NCBI GenBank assembly: GCA_010015655.1
Contig: ML976702.1
Coordinates: forward strand, 186,001 to 250,000
Reading direction: 5' to 3'
Origin: Bimuria novae-zelandiae CBS 107.79
Lineage: Eukaryota; Ascomycota; Dothideomycetes; Pleosporales; Didymosphaeriaceae
Length of the DNA stretch: 64,000 bases
Part shown: positions 49,849 through 60,576 of the stretch, one piece after another
Layout of the letters: each line of letters starts with the position of its first letter
Position numbering within the stretch: position 1 is the stretch's first letter
The notes under the pieces: generated by a model
The model's database searches: none
What the model was told of the DNA's origin: nothing
The model's input: the letters and a program-made list of their open reading frames with translations, nothing else
Position numbers and translations under genes: made by a program

Positions 49849-51061
49849 TATAAATATAAAAAATAGGTAGCTATAAAATTATAGCGCCTAGCTAGTAAAG
49901 GCTTACTTGCCTATAGGCTTATTATAATTTATACTTTAATATTCCTTAGAAAGACTAAAGGAGGGTCTACTATCTACCCCTTATGCTTAAGCTTAGTTAA
50001 TAACACTTTCTACTAATCCTTTTAAATTTAGCTTTTAATTTTACTAATCTCCTTGCTTATAGGCTTAGTATAGAGCTTATAAGGAGCTTCTCCCTAGAGC
50101 GCGTACTAAAGGTGGTTACACTATATAGGCTTTTATTAATGCTAGCTATTTGCTCTATATAAGTACTTATAGCTTATATTAGGAGTGCGCCTTTTAAGCG
50201 TAGCGTACATGCCTGCGTGCTTAGTTATTTAGTTAAGCTACGCGAGCTAGCGAGCGTATCCTTTTAGAGATAGAGTTGCTACTACGCCTGGTTGCAATAG
50301 GTTATTAAGCTCTCTCTAAGCCTACTTATAGTTATATTATAGTGCTAAGCGTAGGAAATCCTTTATTAGCAGCGTACCTTTTATCTTTAGGAGATCTAGG
50401 AGCACAGCGTTAGCGTGTGCGCGGTTCCATTTAGATAGCCATTTAGTTATATTTGTTGTTCTGCTACTCTGTAGGCGTAGGGTAACCTCTCTATATATAT
50501 GTCGTACCTGCTCCTTCTAATTATTATCGCTTAGAGAGAGATTATTCTTAAGTTCTCTAATTAGCGCCTGCAGCGTCTACTACTTACTTAACTATAGTAT
50601 TATAAGCTCTAGCCTCTATAGATTAACTATAGCGTAGACCTAGTTTTAGAGTGCCTAAAGCTTTGTTGCGAGCTAATTATAAATAGTAAACTCTAGCTTA
50701 TAGCGCTTAAGCTATTATACACGGGGCTCACCCTTAGTATTTATATCTAGTAGCTCTAGAGCCTAGTTATGTATATTTATCTACTTAGGAGCCTTAGGAT
50801 TAATATAACTCTATATCCCTTAAGCCTTTACGTGGTACTTAAGCTGCGCGTACTAAGGTAGGAATAAGTTATAATTTATAAGTTAATTACTTACTAAGAG
50901 CTTCGTAGCGGTTATTATATAGTCTAGCTCTATTATAGGTTATAAGCGTCGAGACGTAAGCGTAAAGATAATAAAAAGTAAAGAATAGTTTGCTACTATA
51001 ATTATTAGCTAGTGTAGAGCGAGTATATTATAAAGCGTTATAAAGGTACTAGGCTTGTAAC

Positions 51062-51233
51062 TATAGCGCACAGTTATAACGATTAGGGAGCTTAAAAATA
51101 AAGTCTATTAAGGAGAGGAAGCTCTATAATAATTAGCTATTTATAGGTTTAGGGGATCGCGTGCTTGGCTGCTTGGCTACTCGGCTCAATCCTAGCTAGC
51201 GTAGAAAGCTTTAGTAAGGTGCCTTTTGCAACA
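51062..51233 (-). repeat. LTR of the small element (right copy)
   Basis: Begins TATAGCGCACAGTTATAAC (altered inner end) and ends TTTTGCAACA (intact outer end), followed by TSD gtaat. Contains a short (ttggctgc)-like repeat. Confidence 0.88.
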
Positions 51234-52916
51234 GTAATACTAAATATTACCTATTAATTTACTAAATATGTAGAATTACTACTATGTTAAAAGATAACTA
51301 TAGTAAAGGAACTCGCATTCCTTATCCTAGACTAACTTATACAACACTATAGTATTCTAAAAATAATTATTAGCGATAGAGACAAGCTCTTTACTTTAAA
51401 CTACTAGATAACGCTTATAGCACTTATTAGAATAAAATAAAAACTATTAATAGCATATTATCCGCAAACCGACGGACAAACAGAACGTACGAATTAACTA
51501 ATCGAGACGTACCTACGCCTCTACTATAATAACTAGAAGAATAACTAGATTTTCTTATTACCTATAGCATAGTTGGCATACAAAAACAAGATATTAGCAG
51601 TAACAGGATTTACACTATTTTATATAAACTATAAAAGACACCTATATCTCTTTATTTACATACTTCCTACAGCGATTAGGACAGAAGAAGCAATAAATAT
51701 AGCAGAAACTATAAAAAATTTATATATACATAACTCTAAGAGAATCTTAAAAAAGTTTAATAGTAAAGTATTTCTTATATAAACTAAAAAAGAAAAACGG
51801 TACCTTAGCTAAAAAAGGGGGATAAAGCATATCTACTTATAAAAAGTCTTTAAACTTAAAAGAAAAAGTACAAGAGACTAGATTATATTAAAGTAAGACT
51901 ATTTTTTATTATTAAATAAGTATTACTAGTTAACTACTTATTAAAACTATTGCTAGACGCGAAAATACACCTAGTATTTTATATAAACTAACTTAAACCT
52001 ATAAACCTAAAGACACTAGTTAAGACAACCTTCTATTACAAGCTAGAGGAAGAAAACGAATTTAAAGTTAAAGTACTTTTAGGATATAAAAGAGTTAGAT
52101 AAGAAAACTTCTAAAAAAATAAGTTCCTATAAGAGTAGTTAGTTAAGTAGAAAGGGTACTTATACTTAAAAAATATATAAAAACCTAAATTTAAACTTCG
52201 CAAGAACTGCTAATAGCTTTTAAAAAAGGTATAAAACAAGACCTATAACTACTACTACTATAGTAAAATAACGCGAGAAAGCTTTAAAGAAAAAGAGACT
52301 TATAATATAATAATACTTAAAGAAAATACTACGTAGCAGAAGAGAAAGGCTTTAACTAGATAATAAAGTATTCTATTACCTTAGCACCTAAAGTAGCATC
52401 TAGATTAATAAACACTACTGCCTAAGCTAGTTCCTTACGAGCCTCTAGGGCTTCTAACTTATTTACTATAGACATACCGCGATTAAATAACTCTTATTTC
52501 TTTTAACGTAACTTCTTACGCTAATCGCGTAAACGCGCTATCTTCTTTTATACTAAATAAGTACGTAGGAGTGCTATATAAGTAAGCTCTTTTTCTACCT
52601 AAAGTTTTACCTCCTCTTTAGCTTCTAACTTTTCTAATCTTTCTAACTTAGTATTAATTTTTAAATAATCTAGTAAAGAAATATGCTCTAGTTTATACTT
52701 CTAATTACTATACTAAACATAATTTATATACTTTAAGTGTAGTAAAGATAATTAGTAGAGTAATTACGTCTTAGCGTAGTACGTATAGGTAATTATAGTA
52801 TATACGTAATTTTGCTTAAGAAAATTAGCTTACAAGTAATAGTATTAGGTAGATTAAGAAAGTAGCTTTATAGGTAGTTAACTTATAAGGATATTAAGTC
52901 TAGAGGAGGGAGCTAA

Positions 52917-53347
52917 TATTAGGATTTATTTAAACCTTAATATAATGCGGGGTAGGATAAGGACACCTATTTATATAACTAGCTAAGATTCCTAACTTAG
53001 CTATAAATTACGTAACTTAGTCACGCGTCTTAGAAATATTAGGTGTCTTAAAAGTATCTTAGCACATGGGACTTTGGGACTCTTGGGACTTATAGGATTT
53101 ATAGGACTAGTCATGTATATAGGAACGCGATAGCAGACTTCTACTATTATATTTAACCTGTTTATTAATCTATTATTTAGATCTAAGAAGCAATCTTATT
53201 AATTTAAATATACTATATATACTTTTAATACTAACGTCCTAGTGACAAGCGCAAGCTATTACTACACCCTTTACCTATATTACTAATACTCTTGCCCGAG
53301 AACTAACCTTAGCCCTTTAGGACTAGCTATCCCTTTGGGATTTAACT
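52917..53347 (+). repeat. 3' LTR of Gypsy-3
   Basis: Begins TATTAGGATTTATTTAAACC (inner end, RIP-altered) and ends TTTGGGATTTAACT, with T instead of the usual final A, then TSD ggcct. The outer half is near pristine. Confidence 0.9.
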
Positions 53348-53690
53348 GGCCTACATAACGTAATGAAGGAGCTTAAGCTTTTTAAAAACAAGTAAAGAAG
53401 GCTTAACTTATAGTATTATAAAGAGTTTTATAGTATAGTTATTCTTTAGTTCCCTTATAAGATCTGCTAAGCGAAAGAGCGATATAAGGCTAATAAAAAA
53501 TAAAACCTATAAAAAAAAGGTACATAAAGTTTATTAGAAAGAGCGTAGAGCCTAAAGGGAGCTTTAAAATAAGCAGAATAAATAGTATAAGTATATAAAA
53601 TAAAAAACAGTAAGGGAAGAGAAAGTAAGGAAAAAAGCTACTAATAATACTAAAAAGTAATAAGAGAACTAAAAGCGCGACGCTATTAAA
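53348..53690 (+). pseudogene. Pogo-2 transposase, C-terminal part
   Basis: Lys/Glu/Gln-rich sequence (KERYKANKK, LLERAQSLKGALKQAEQI) typical of the charged coiled-coil tail of fungal pogo/Fot1 transposases, continuing the frame broken by Gypsy-3 insertion. Stops are TAA/TAG. Confidence 0.6.
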
Positions 53691-53844
53691 TTTATATAAA
53701 TACTTAAAATAGATAAATATAAAGCCTTAAATAGGCCTTTTATAAAGCTTATAGCTAAAAATTACGTGCGTGTAGTGCTACTTACGCTATTATTAAAGTG
53801 TTATTATTTTTAGTACTTTTACTAGTTACTACGCATAGTGGTTA

Positions 53845-53872
53845 TAAAATAAAATAAAATAAAATAAAATAA
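53845..53872 (+). repeat. (taaaa)n microsatellite
   Basis: About five and a half perfect copies of the pentamer taaaa close to the right border of the transposon block. Confidence 0.9.
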
Positions 53873-53899
53873 GAAATAAGAGAAGGGTAAGCACTATAA

Positions 53900-54555
53900 A
53901 GCTTAGTAGACTATTATAATAAAAATTCTCGCGATAATAACTATTATACGTGGCTCTATAGCCTCATTTTTGAGGTGTGCAGCAGATCGCCAAGGCGTGC
54001 ACGATCACTGTAGCATTCACACCATTGGTCCCCGAGATAAGCTAGCGTGTTACTCTGCTCTTACGACCTTGCAGCTTCCGTGAGAAATGATGGTGGAAAG
54101 AAACTCTACGCCTTTGACCAAATATGGAGGTGATTTCGACTTATCGATGCTCTTTGCGCCAACTTTGGGCGTTCTTGCTGAAACTCAGTCTACATCACGA
54201 TTGTCTTGGTCATCTCGTTTAAGACGAGATCCCACCGGAACCGAACTTGGACTCTCTTGAACTGTACTACAAGAAGTCTATACAAGTGTACAACCGGCAA
54301 TTCATTCCATAAGAAAGAATGCAGAGCCTATTGAGAGCAGAGCGTGGTACTACACAACCCCTCTTTATCCTCTTCGGCGGCTAGATGTTTCGTGGTGGTC
54401 CTCATCCGGTTATTAACATTACATCCCGGTCTAGTAATTACATCCAGCTTACAACATTCCATCGCGGTTTACAAAAGATACGCCAGGATACACGATACAG
54501 CACGGACACCTTGAGAAAATCCTTAGAGATCATGACCGACTGCGACCATCGCTCC
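53900..54555. other. Intergenic, return to GC-normal sequence
   Basis: From about 53950 base composition returns to normal. No protein motif is visible; an open frame at 54385-54660 on the + strand is an antisense shadow of the 3' exon of the next gene and its flank. Probably 3' flank and UTR of the minus-strand gene. Confidence 0.5.
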
Positions 54556-56266
54556 TCAGCTCACATCGTCTGGACACTTGGAGTCCGCCCGAACCCACCC
54601 AGTCAATCGGTTCGCGATATCGCTCACGTAGCACGCTGTTGCCCCTGCTTCTTCCGATAGATCGCCACTCGCGGGTATGTAACCACTGTTCAGACTATCA
54701 ACACTGCGCCCCAACAACCATACACAGGGGGTTACTAACTCACCTGTTGTAGCCTCGAATCGCCTTGTAAGGGTTCCCGTACGTATTCAAGTTGTCTACC
54801 AAGCCCCAACCATGCTCTGTTCCCTGTGTGCCGTCCTGAACCATCAAGAGGATTGACAGCCGACTGTGCTTCGCATCATACGCATGTCCATTGTGCGACT
54901 GCATAAGACCAGGATTCCTCGTTCCGCCCGAAGACGTGGTCGGTGGGCTCAACGGGCATCCGTTCGTCTCTTGGATGATCGTCGCAAGGATGATGCGGTG
55001 ATCCACGAGCGAAGCGTTCGCGCGATCTTGAATCGCGTTGTAAATATCCTGGATCATCTCAGGCGTATTGTTGTCGCCTCGCTTCAGCCAGCCACAAGAG
55101 TACTTGAAAGTGTCGTAGTTGTTCTCCCACATATCTTTGAACGACACCCATCGCTCTTTGGGCGGAAAATTCGAAGCGTCACCTTGGTAGTAGGTATAAG
55201 TGTCTGTACCAGCGCCGATGCCGTCGTCGGTATCGTTGACGCTCTTGCGCGTACCACCACCGGATGCGAAAGCCTTTGTGCTATTGACTTTCGCAGAGGA
55301 AGGCGTATAGTTGAATTTGTCTTTGCGTGAGAGTGTGACGGCAAGCACAATGATGATGATCAGTAAGATGATGGAGATGGCGGCAGATCCGAAAATCGCA
55401 CATTTGCGTCTCCGGCTCCAGCTGCCGCAACAACATCGTCTGTCGCGGTAATCATTGTTCTCTTCCCACCTGCCATACTTATAAAATTCGGCATCGTCGT
55501 AGGTTGAGGTGTCGCGAGCATGGCTATGGCGCGAGTGTCTCTTTTCGTCTCTATCGTGACGCGAACGATGCTTTCGAGGTGAACGCAATGCCCGCTGGCC
55601 GTAATCCTGGACGGAAGAGGTGGGGAAGTTGTGAAGACTTTCGCTATTCTTGGCAGACGATAGGGATGTGAGGTGAGCCTCAACTTCCTTGGCGGGCTCT
55701 CTTCGCTCTTCATAGTTTGGCGGTGGCTCGTCATATCTGTTGGCTTTCCGTCTTGTGCGAGTTTCGTCGACAGGCAATGGTATATCCTGATGCGCGCGCT
55801 CAGGCTGACGCGTGTAGACGACGGCGTCGGTCAACTTATGTGACTCTTTAGAGGAAGCTGTCCGTAATTTCGGACGACTCTGTTTTGGATTTTTCCAGCC
55901 ATTTGTCATATCGCGCTGCTCTTCTCTCGCTCGCCTGCGCTCAATTTTGAAACGTTTGTAGCATCGGCTGCACAAGCTGAGGCCTCGAGGTCCAGTGCAC
56001 AATCGTTCGTCGGCAGCGATGTTTGGATTATCGCACAAGTCGTTGTCGCATGTTGCGCCATCATGAAGGATCGAACGAGGTCCGGTCAGTCTCTCTCTGC
56101 GCCTTCTTTCTCGAGCATTGGGTGCAGATATAGAGGCAGTAGGCTCTGGCATAGTGGGTGTTGCGAGACCATATGATTGAGATAATGTTGCGGATAGGGC
56201 AGCAGACTGGTATCTGCGGGATTTGCGACGACCTTGTTGCGGGTATTCTGGATACTGTTTATCCAT
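54556..56266 (-). CDS. Single-pass membrane protein with C-terminal lysozyme/SLT-like domain
   Basis: Two exons on the minus strand: 56266-54744 and 54685-54556, with a 58 bp intron (54743-54686, GTGAGT..CAG, phase 2). Without splicing the frame stops three codons past the donor; splicing turns GYN-R-stop into GYNSGYIPASG and gives 550 residues. The N-terminal half is basic and disordered (Arg/Lys, Ser, Pro), with a Cys cluster at residues 73-102 (CDNDLC, later C and CSRC) that may bind zinc. A transmembrane helix (AIFGSAAISIILLIIIIVLA) lies at about 290-310 after a CCCG/RRRK stretch, suggesting a type II protein with the C-terminal domain outside. The C-terminal domain (about 365-545) has the lysozyme-like layout ILATIIQETNGC (candidate catalytic Glu433), NPGLMQSHNG and AIRGYNSG. 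This may be a fungal muramidase-like or SLT-type enzyme; substrate unknown. Appears intact. Confidence 0.88.
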
Positions 56267-56502
56267 TGCGAAAGATAAAGTGAATCGGTGAAGACGCGTT
56301 GGCGGTGAACCAGCGGTCTGTCTTAGAAAATGCGCAAAGTCTTGAAACCCGCAGAACGAGCCGGAACATGTTCATTATTGTTCCAGCCATTCTGATTATC
56401 ATTGTTTGACGGTTCCGTATGACAGCAAGGATAAGGAGGCGGAGAGGCTGGGGTGGCAGGGAACGGCTGGGGACGTCTTGGCGCTGCAAAATCAAATCGG
56501 CC
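56267..56502 (-). promoter_or_regulatory. Promoter region of the lysozyme-like gene
   Basis: 236 bp of GC-normal sequence between the start codon at 56266 and the end of transposon X. Two open frames here on the minus strand do not look like exons. The insertion of X limits or replaces the original upstream region. Confidence 0.5.
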
Positions 56503-56639
56503 TAAGCTAGCGCATATAGTTCCTGCGCACATAGGGTTCCTGCGCACCGCGCTAGAACACCCCACCTGCACAAAACACGCGATTTCTTAGCAACGCTGCT
56601 TACAATTGCTATTAACTATACATAGATTTAAGCGCTGCA

Positions 56640-58130
56640 GCTACTATAGCTATAGTAGTTATTTCTAAGGTGCTTAGTATAGTAGATCTTTATTACTTAG
56701 CTACTAAAGCTTTAGCTGCGCGTATAGCGTCTCTAATACTCTCTACCTTTATAAAGCGTTAATTTAGGTCTACTCGAACGCGCTTACGCTAACGCTAAGA
56801 GGTAGATATCTCTAGCTACTGCTCAAGTCGTCTTTTCTCTGCTTCTAGGCCTGCAGCTCTAGCATTTGCAGCTACTAGAGCCTTACCTGCTTTCTGTAGG
56901 AGTAGCCGGGTGGTACGACCTAGATTCTCGACGCTCTGGACGCTGCGCTGCGCTATATAGAGATCGTGAGGGCCCTGGGGAGTAGAGAGGAAGCTCTAGA
57001 TCTGCTGCTAAGGCTGCTGCTTACGTGTAGGCGTAGTAGGCCTCTGAGAGACCTGCGACGAGCTGAGCACGTAATTGATATTAAATAGGCAAATACTAGA
57101 TACCTGCTAGCTAGCTTAAATTACACGCTCTGTGAAGTCTTCCTCCCTAGCTTAATAATAGCAGGTAATAAAGCGCTTTTTCTTAATAGGTGTAGCGTTG
57201 TTAAGTGATGCGAGCTCCTGGATCTAACGTCTATAGCTAGACTTAATTATAGAGAAAGGAGCGAGATTAAGAGGCTATAAGACATGTAAGGTATACGCAG
57301 GTAGATAGAGGAGCTATATATAATATAGCTTATAGAGCTATAGGAAGTCTATATTAATATAGCTACTATAACCGTTAAGTATCAGGAGCCTGTGCTGGCC
57401 ATCAGATATAGCCATCTTAGATATAAATATACGCTGTAGCCACTTAACACCTATTGCTTTTAACGTCTATCCGTTCTCTAAGGTTGTATAGATCCAGTCA
57501 GGTACGTAAGACGAGGAGAACCATGTTATCTATAGGCTCTAGCCCTTAAAGATAACTACGTAGCGTAGTTTCTGCCCTGTTACTAATATACACTTAATTA
57601 TAGAGACCCACTCGCAATTCTCTAGAGACTAAATATAAGCCTTCTTTTTATAACTGCTAGAGAGTACTCTAGTGTTAGTACATACCCCTAGAGCAACGCT
57701 AGTCTTATCCATATTATATATATTCTCTGCCTATATATTAAGCCGCCGTTAAGTCTGCTTATAGAGCTTTAGGAACGCACGTATCTGCTCTAGTGTCGCT
57801 ATATTAGCTCTCTAAGCCTCTAGCTTTCTGCTAACTATAGAGGCAACGCGTGGCTGGCGTTAGAGGAAGTGTAAGAGCTAAAGCTTGCTAATAGGCTAGT
57901 TATCGCCATTTATACGCAGAATCTAATTTACTATTTCTTAAGCGTAAGCGTGTAAGGGAGGGCAGGCGCGTATGTCTTCTTTAAGAATCTATTTTACTAG
58001 AAAATCCTCCTATAAAGGAGTTAGTTACTATTAATGCTAATAGCTAAGCGCGCTACTAGTTTCACTATTAAAATAATTACATAGTATTAATTTAGGTAAC
58101 CTATAGGCCTTTATAGTAGCGCGCTAACTA
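56640..58130 (-). pseudogene. Transposon X transposase (pogo/DDE_1) remnant
   Basis: Minus-strand DDE_1 transposase, same family as that in Y. Visible are NMDKTSVALGVCTNTRVLSS (about 57710-57650; intact relatives have DETG), VPDWIYTTLENGWTLKAIGV (about 57512-57453), LLILNGYSSYINI (about 57400-57345) and YTLHVLQPLNLAPFSIIKSS (about 57300-57240). The second and third catalytic Asp are Asn here. The tail is Gln/Arg-rich. Many TAA/TAG stops. More degraded than the Y copy, in keeping with X being the older host. Confidence 0.78.
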
Positions 58131-58265
58131 GAATAGACGCCTGTATTAAGATTACTAATAGCTAATTATATAGCTACTTCACGGGCGTCCATGTTAATAA
58201 GCGTTATAAAGAGAAATCGCGTGTTTTCTATAGGTGGGGGGTTCTGGCGCGGTGCGCAGGAACCC

Positions 58266-60565
58266 TATCCCCTACACCGTTAAAATCGCACACCCACGGA
58301 CCACCTTATGTTAACCAATCGGATAGATGTCGGCGATAGCGTTAAACACTAAAACTAATGGCTCTAAGTAAAATTTAATAGGGATTCTCGTAGGGCGCCT
58401 TATTTATAGCTATAATTAATAGTAATTAAGTTAATTATAGTATATTACTTAATTATTAAGCTTATACTAGTGTTAACTAATTTAATAGTCCCTACGCGGT
58501 GCAGGTGCTCGTTCCAGTACTTAGGGCGTAGCTTAGGTCTATATAAAGGTAGTCTACAGAGCCTACAGCCATAGGTTGTTCGAGGCGTTAAAACTCGTTA
58601 ATGGCTATTACCTATAGTTGCTAAGAGAGGCACCCTAGCAGGCCGCGCGCCGTTACTTTTACGCCTATTTTTTAAGTAGGTAATATAGGGCTTTGCCTAG
58701 GCGTATAGCTTAACTAGCGCGCCGTGTAGGCTCTTATTATTAGCCTTAACGTTGTTAAGTCTCCGGCGCTTTAATAATCTATTAGAAAGCCTGGCCCCGC
58801 GCTTAAAAAGCTACTTAATTAGCTTATATATAAAGCGTTTATGCCTACTACGTTTTGCCTTATACGCTAACGAGTAGGACAAGAGCCTATACGCGTTATT
58901 AAGAGCTAAATTAATAAAAAAGTAGAAGAGTAGTATTTAAGTGTATTAGCGTACTTACTACGTTAAGTAGGGCTCGCGGAGCTAGTTAAATTAATCTACC
59001 TTACTTTTATAGTAATTATAGCTGTTAACAAGCTTAAGAATATCTAACTACTTAATTTTCTCGCTGCTAAAGGCCTAGCTTCTTGTTTATAGCGGCGTTG
59101 GCGGGGCGGTGGCGTAGGCTTTAAACGACTTGTAATCCTGGGTGGCGACTATTATTAGTAGGTTTTGGCTTAGTGGGGACATCCTTAAACTTACCGTTAG
59201 CGGTAGTACTAGCAAAAAGGACCACCTGGGCATCCCGCCAGGCCATCTCTAGTATAGTGTTATTACTAAAGACCTTAAAGAACGCCTCTTCCTATCGCGC
59301 TATAGGCGTAAATTGCGTCTTAAGTTTTATTAAATCGCTATTAAATTACTCTTTTAGCGGCCCTGCCCTACGCGAGGATAGAGACCTAGCACTACTAACT
59401 AAACCCTCGTGTATAACCCCAGTCTCCCACCTCTCCTTAGTGGCTGTTCTGGTGGTGCGCACCGTCCCAGCGCCGCTAACGCCTTACTCCCTTAGGTATT
59501 CGAGTAGCGAGATTGTCGTGAAGAGATTATCTATCTAGAGGATATGGCGCCCTGGGGGGAATAAGCGCTGGCCATTAGGGCCTCGGGCAAGGACGAGAGT
59601 AAGAGGCATGGCTTTAGTAGGCGTAAATTTAGCTATCTTAAGGATATTAACGTTAAGATTAATAAGGTCTTAGGTGGCGCCTTTTACGTGGAAAAGCTAG
59701 TTAAGTACAACGCTATTAGACGCCAGGCACTAGATTTTAAAGCCCTTAGGTATTAGCTTTAACTTAATAATAATAGTTTCGCTAGCGTGCTTAGTAAACC
59801 TAGTAATAGCTTCGTTAACGTAGAGGTGCTTACTAGCGTGCTAAACAGTAGAGGATATCAAGCGTAGGTGCTTAGAGAGATCCCATACGCGCCCAAATGG
59901 CGATTTGAATAACTACGGAGCTTCTGTATAGTACATATAGTAATTGAGCTACTGCCAGCGCGTACAGGCCATGTAGTTATTAATGGAGTGAGTAGGCGCG
60001 TTTTTGTGTAGCTTCCCCCAGTACTCCTCGATTGTAGGCTCCTGGTGTACGCCCATATACATAAGGATGGCCAAGTAGGTGTAGAGCTTAGTTTTCGACG
60101 TCGGTTTCCACGCCCGGGCGTGTGGCCTGCCCTGGGCGGCATCCTTAGCTCGTACTTGCTCTGCGTGTTAGTTTGTATGTAGGGCTAGCTTTTCGAGCTG
60201 TGCAGCGTTAAAAAAGAGACTAAATAAGGTAAAAGGATTAGTGGCATCTATGCTAGTAGGCAGGTGGGCGCTGCCAACGTCGTTGTTGTATATAGAGAGA
60301 GGCTGCCAGGCAGCTAGTGAAGTAGTTGGCAATTAAGGCCTTAGGCCGCAGGGTTTCGTATATTTAGTGTAGCGCACTAAATTAGAATCTTGTGTAGCAC
60401 CGTGTATTATTAATTACAAAAAAAAACGCGTTTTATACGGGATTTGAAGCTTAAATTATTATTCTACTATTATTACGATAGCTCTCTAGAGTTAAGCTAA
60501 GCAATGCTCTAATTGGCGCTTACCAGGTAGTCCGTGGGTGTGCGATTTTAACGGTGCGGGGGATA
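58266..60565 (-). mobile_element. Transposon Z: PiggyBac-like, nested in the right TIR of X
   Basis: Inverted ends TCCCCTACACCGTTAAAATC (left) and, on the minus strand, TCCCCCGCACCGTTAAAATC (right), continuing GCACACCCACGGAC(C/T)ACC. They can be read as a TA TSD plus TIRs starting TCCCC. Alternatively they can be read as a TTAA TSD (58280-58283 and 60548-60551), the PiggyBac target, inside a pre-existing palindrome. The minus-strand coding remnant supports PiggyBac. Confidence 0.65.
58650..60210 (-). pseudogene. PiggyBac-like (DDE_Tnp_1_7) transposase remnant
   Basis: In one minus-strand frame the sequence reads KLYTYLAILMYMGVHQEPTI and EEYWGKLHKNAPTHSIN (about 60095-59985), then MACTRWQQLNYYMYYTEAPQ (about 59975-59910), VNEAITRFT and IPKGFKIQCLASN; this is the order of segments in fungal PiggyBac-type transposases (LGILIYMG..PEIEDYW, RF..I.RYLH, DEAM..F.GR, KPIKWGFK). 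Further down, LKTQFTPIARQEEAFFKVFS, NNTILEMAWRDAQVVLF and ASTTANGKFKDVPTKPKPTN fit the later part. TAA/TAG stops throughout; family call from motif order only. Confidence 0.6.
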
Positions 60566-60576
60566 TGCGCAGGAAC

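Larger units (their letters stand above)
49308..51233 (-). mobile_element. Small non-autonomous LTR retrotransposon (TRIM/LARD-like)
   Basis: Two 172 bp LTRs (49308-49479, 51062-51233) and perfect TSD gtaat (49303-49307, 51234-51238), total 1926 bp, inserted in Gypsy-3 integrase. The internal 1582 bp has no RT, integrase or protease motif. Minus orientation is suggested by a G-rich tract (on the minus strand GCTAGGGGGTA) directly before the LTR at 49308-49479, positioned like a polypurine tract. A minus-strand segment near 50260-50340 (RLNNLLQPGVVATLSLKGY) could be gag-like or captured coding sequence; I do not recognise it. Confidence 0.85.
44615..52916 (+). pseudogene. Gypsy-3 gag-pol remnant
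   Basis: Landmarks: a gag zinc knuckle YTYGKLGHVARNC (about 45507-45545, Cys codons now Tyr); a protease-like segment near 46610; and reverse transcriptase about 47280-48060 with TYLNNILIF (about 47655-47682), both catalytic Asp of YLDD changed to Asn. RNase H (INASDLAIRACARKEKNGK, about 48530-48590) follows the solo LTR, then integrase H-box sequence YDDLVYGHSGIKKTIELIQR (about 49035-49095). The integrase core resumes after the small LTR element (LLIAYYPQTDGQTERTNQLI, about 51445-51505). An open stretch at 51573-51782 is part of the integrase tail. Not functional. Confidence 0.88.
44184..53347 (+). mobile_element. Gypsy-3: complete Ty3/Gypsy element with nested insertions
   Basis: LTRs of 431 bp at 44184-44614 and 52917-53347, perfect TSD ggcct (44179-44183 and 53348-53352), inserted in pogo-2. 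Total 9164 bp; removing the solo LTR (48084-48509) and the small LTR element (49308-51233) leaves a normal Gypsy of about 6.8 kb. Confidence 0.92.
42946..53900 (+). mobile_element. Pogo-2 DNA transposon remnant, split by Gypsy-3
   Basis: Transposase sequence at 42946-44183 resumes at 53348 after Gypsy-3, whose TSD ggcct marks the break. The 5' part seems missing, since Copia-A rather than pogo sequence lies left of Copia-B. Terminal inverted repeats could not be located; the right limit is set where GC-normal sequence starts after a short (taaaa)n tract. Confidence 0.55.

Noticed and set aside
3834..53900. Possible regional centromere
   Set aside because: AT-rich, transposon-filled blocks can be centromeres, but the sequence alone cannot show this and no satellite array is visible; ordinary RIP compartments look the same.
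54866..55330. 154-codon open frame on the + strand
   Set aside because: Antisense to the 550-residue gene, no motifs or splice sites; a shadow frame.
55084..55734. Minus-strand open frames of 88 and 124 codons
   Set aside because: Alternative frames of the same exon, with low-complexity Ser/Arg/Thr content.
59173..59538. 121-codon + strand frame
   Set aside because: Antisense to the PiggyBac-like remnant, whose minus-strand frame shows the family motifs.
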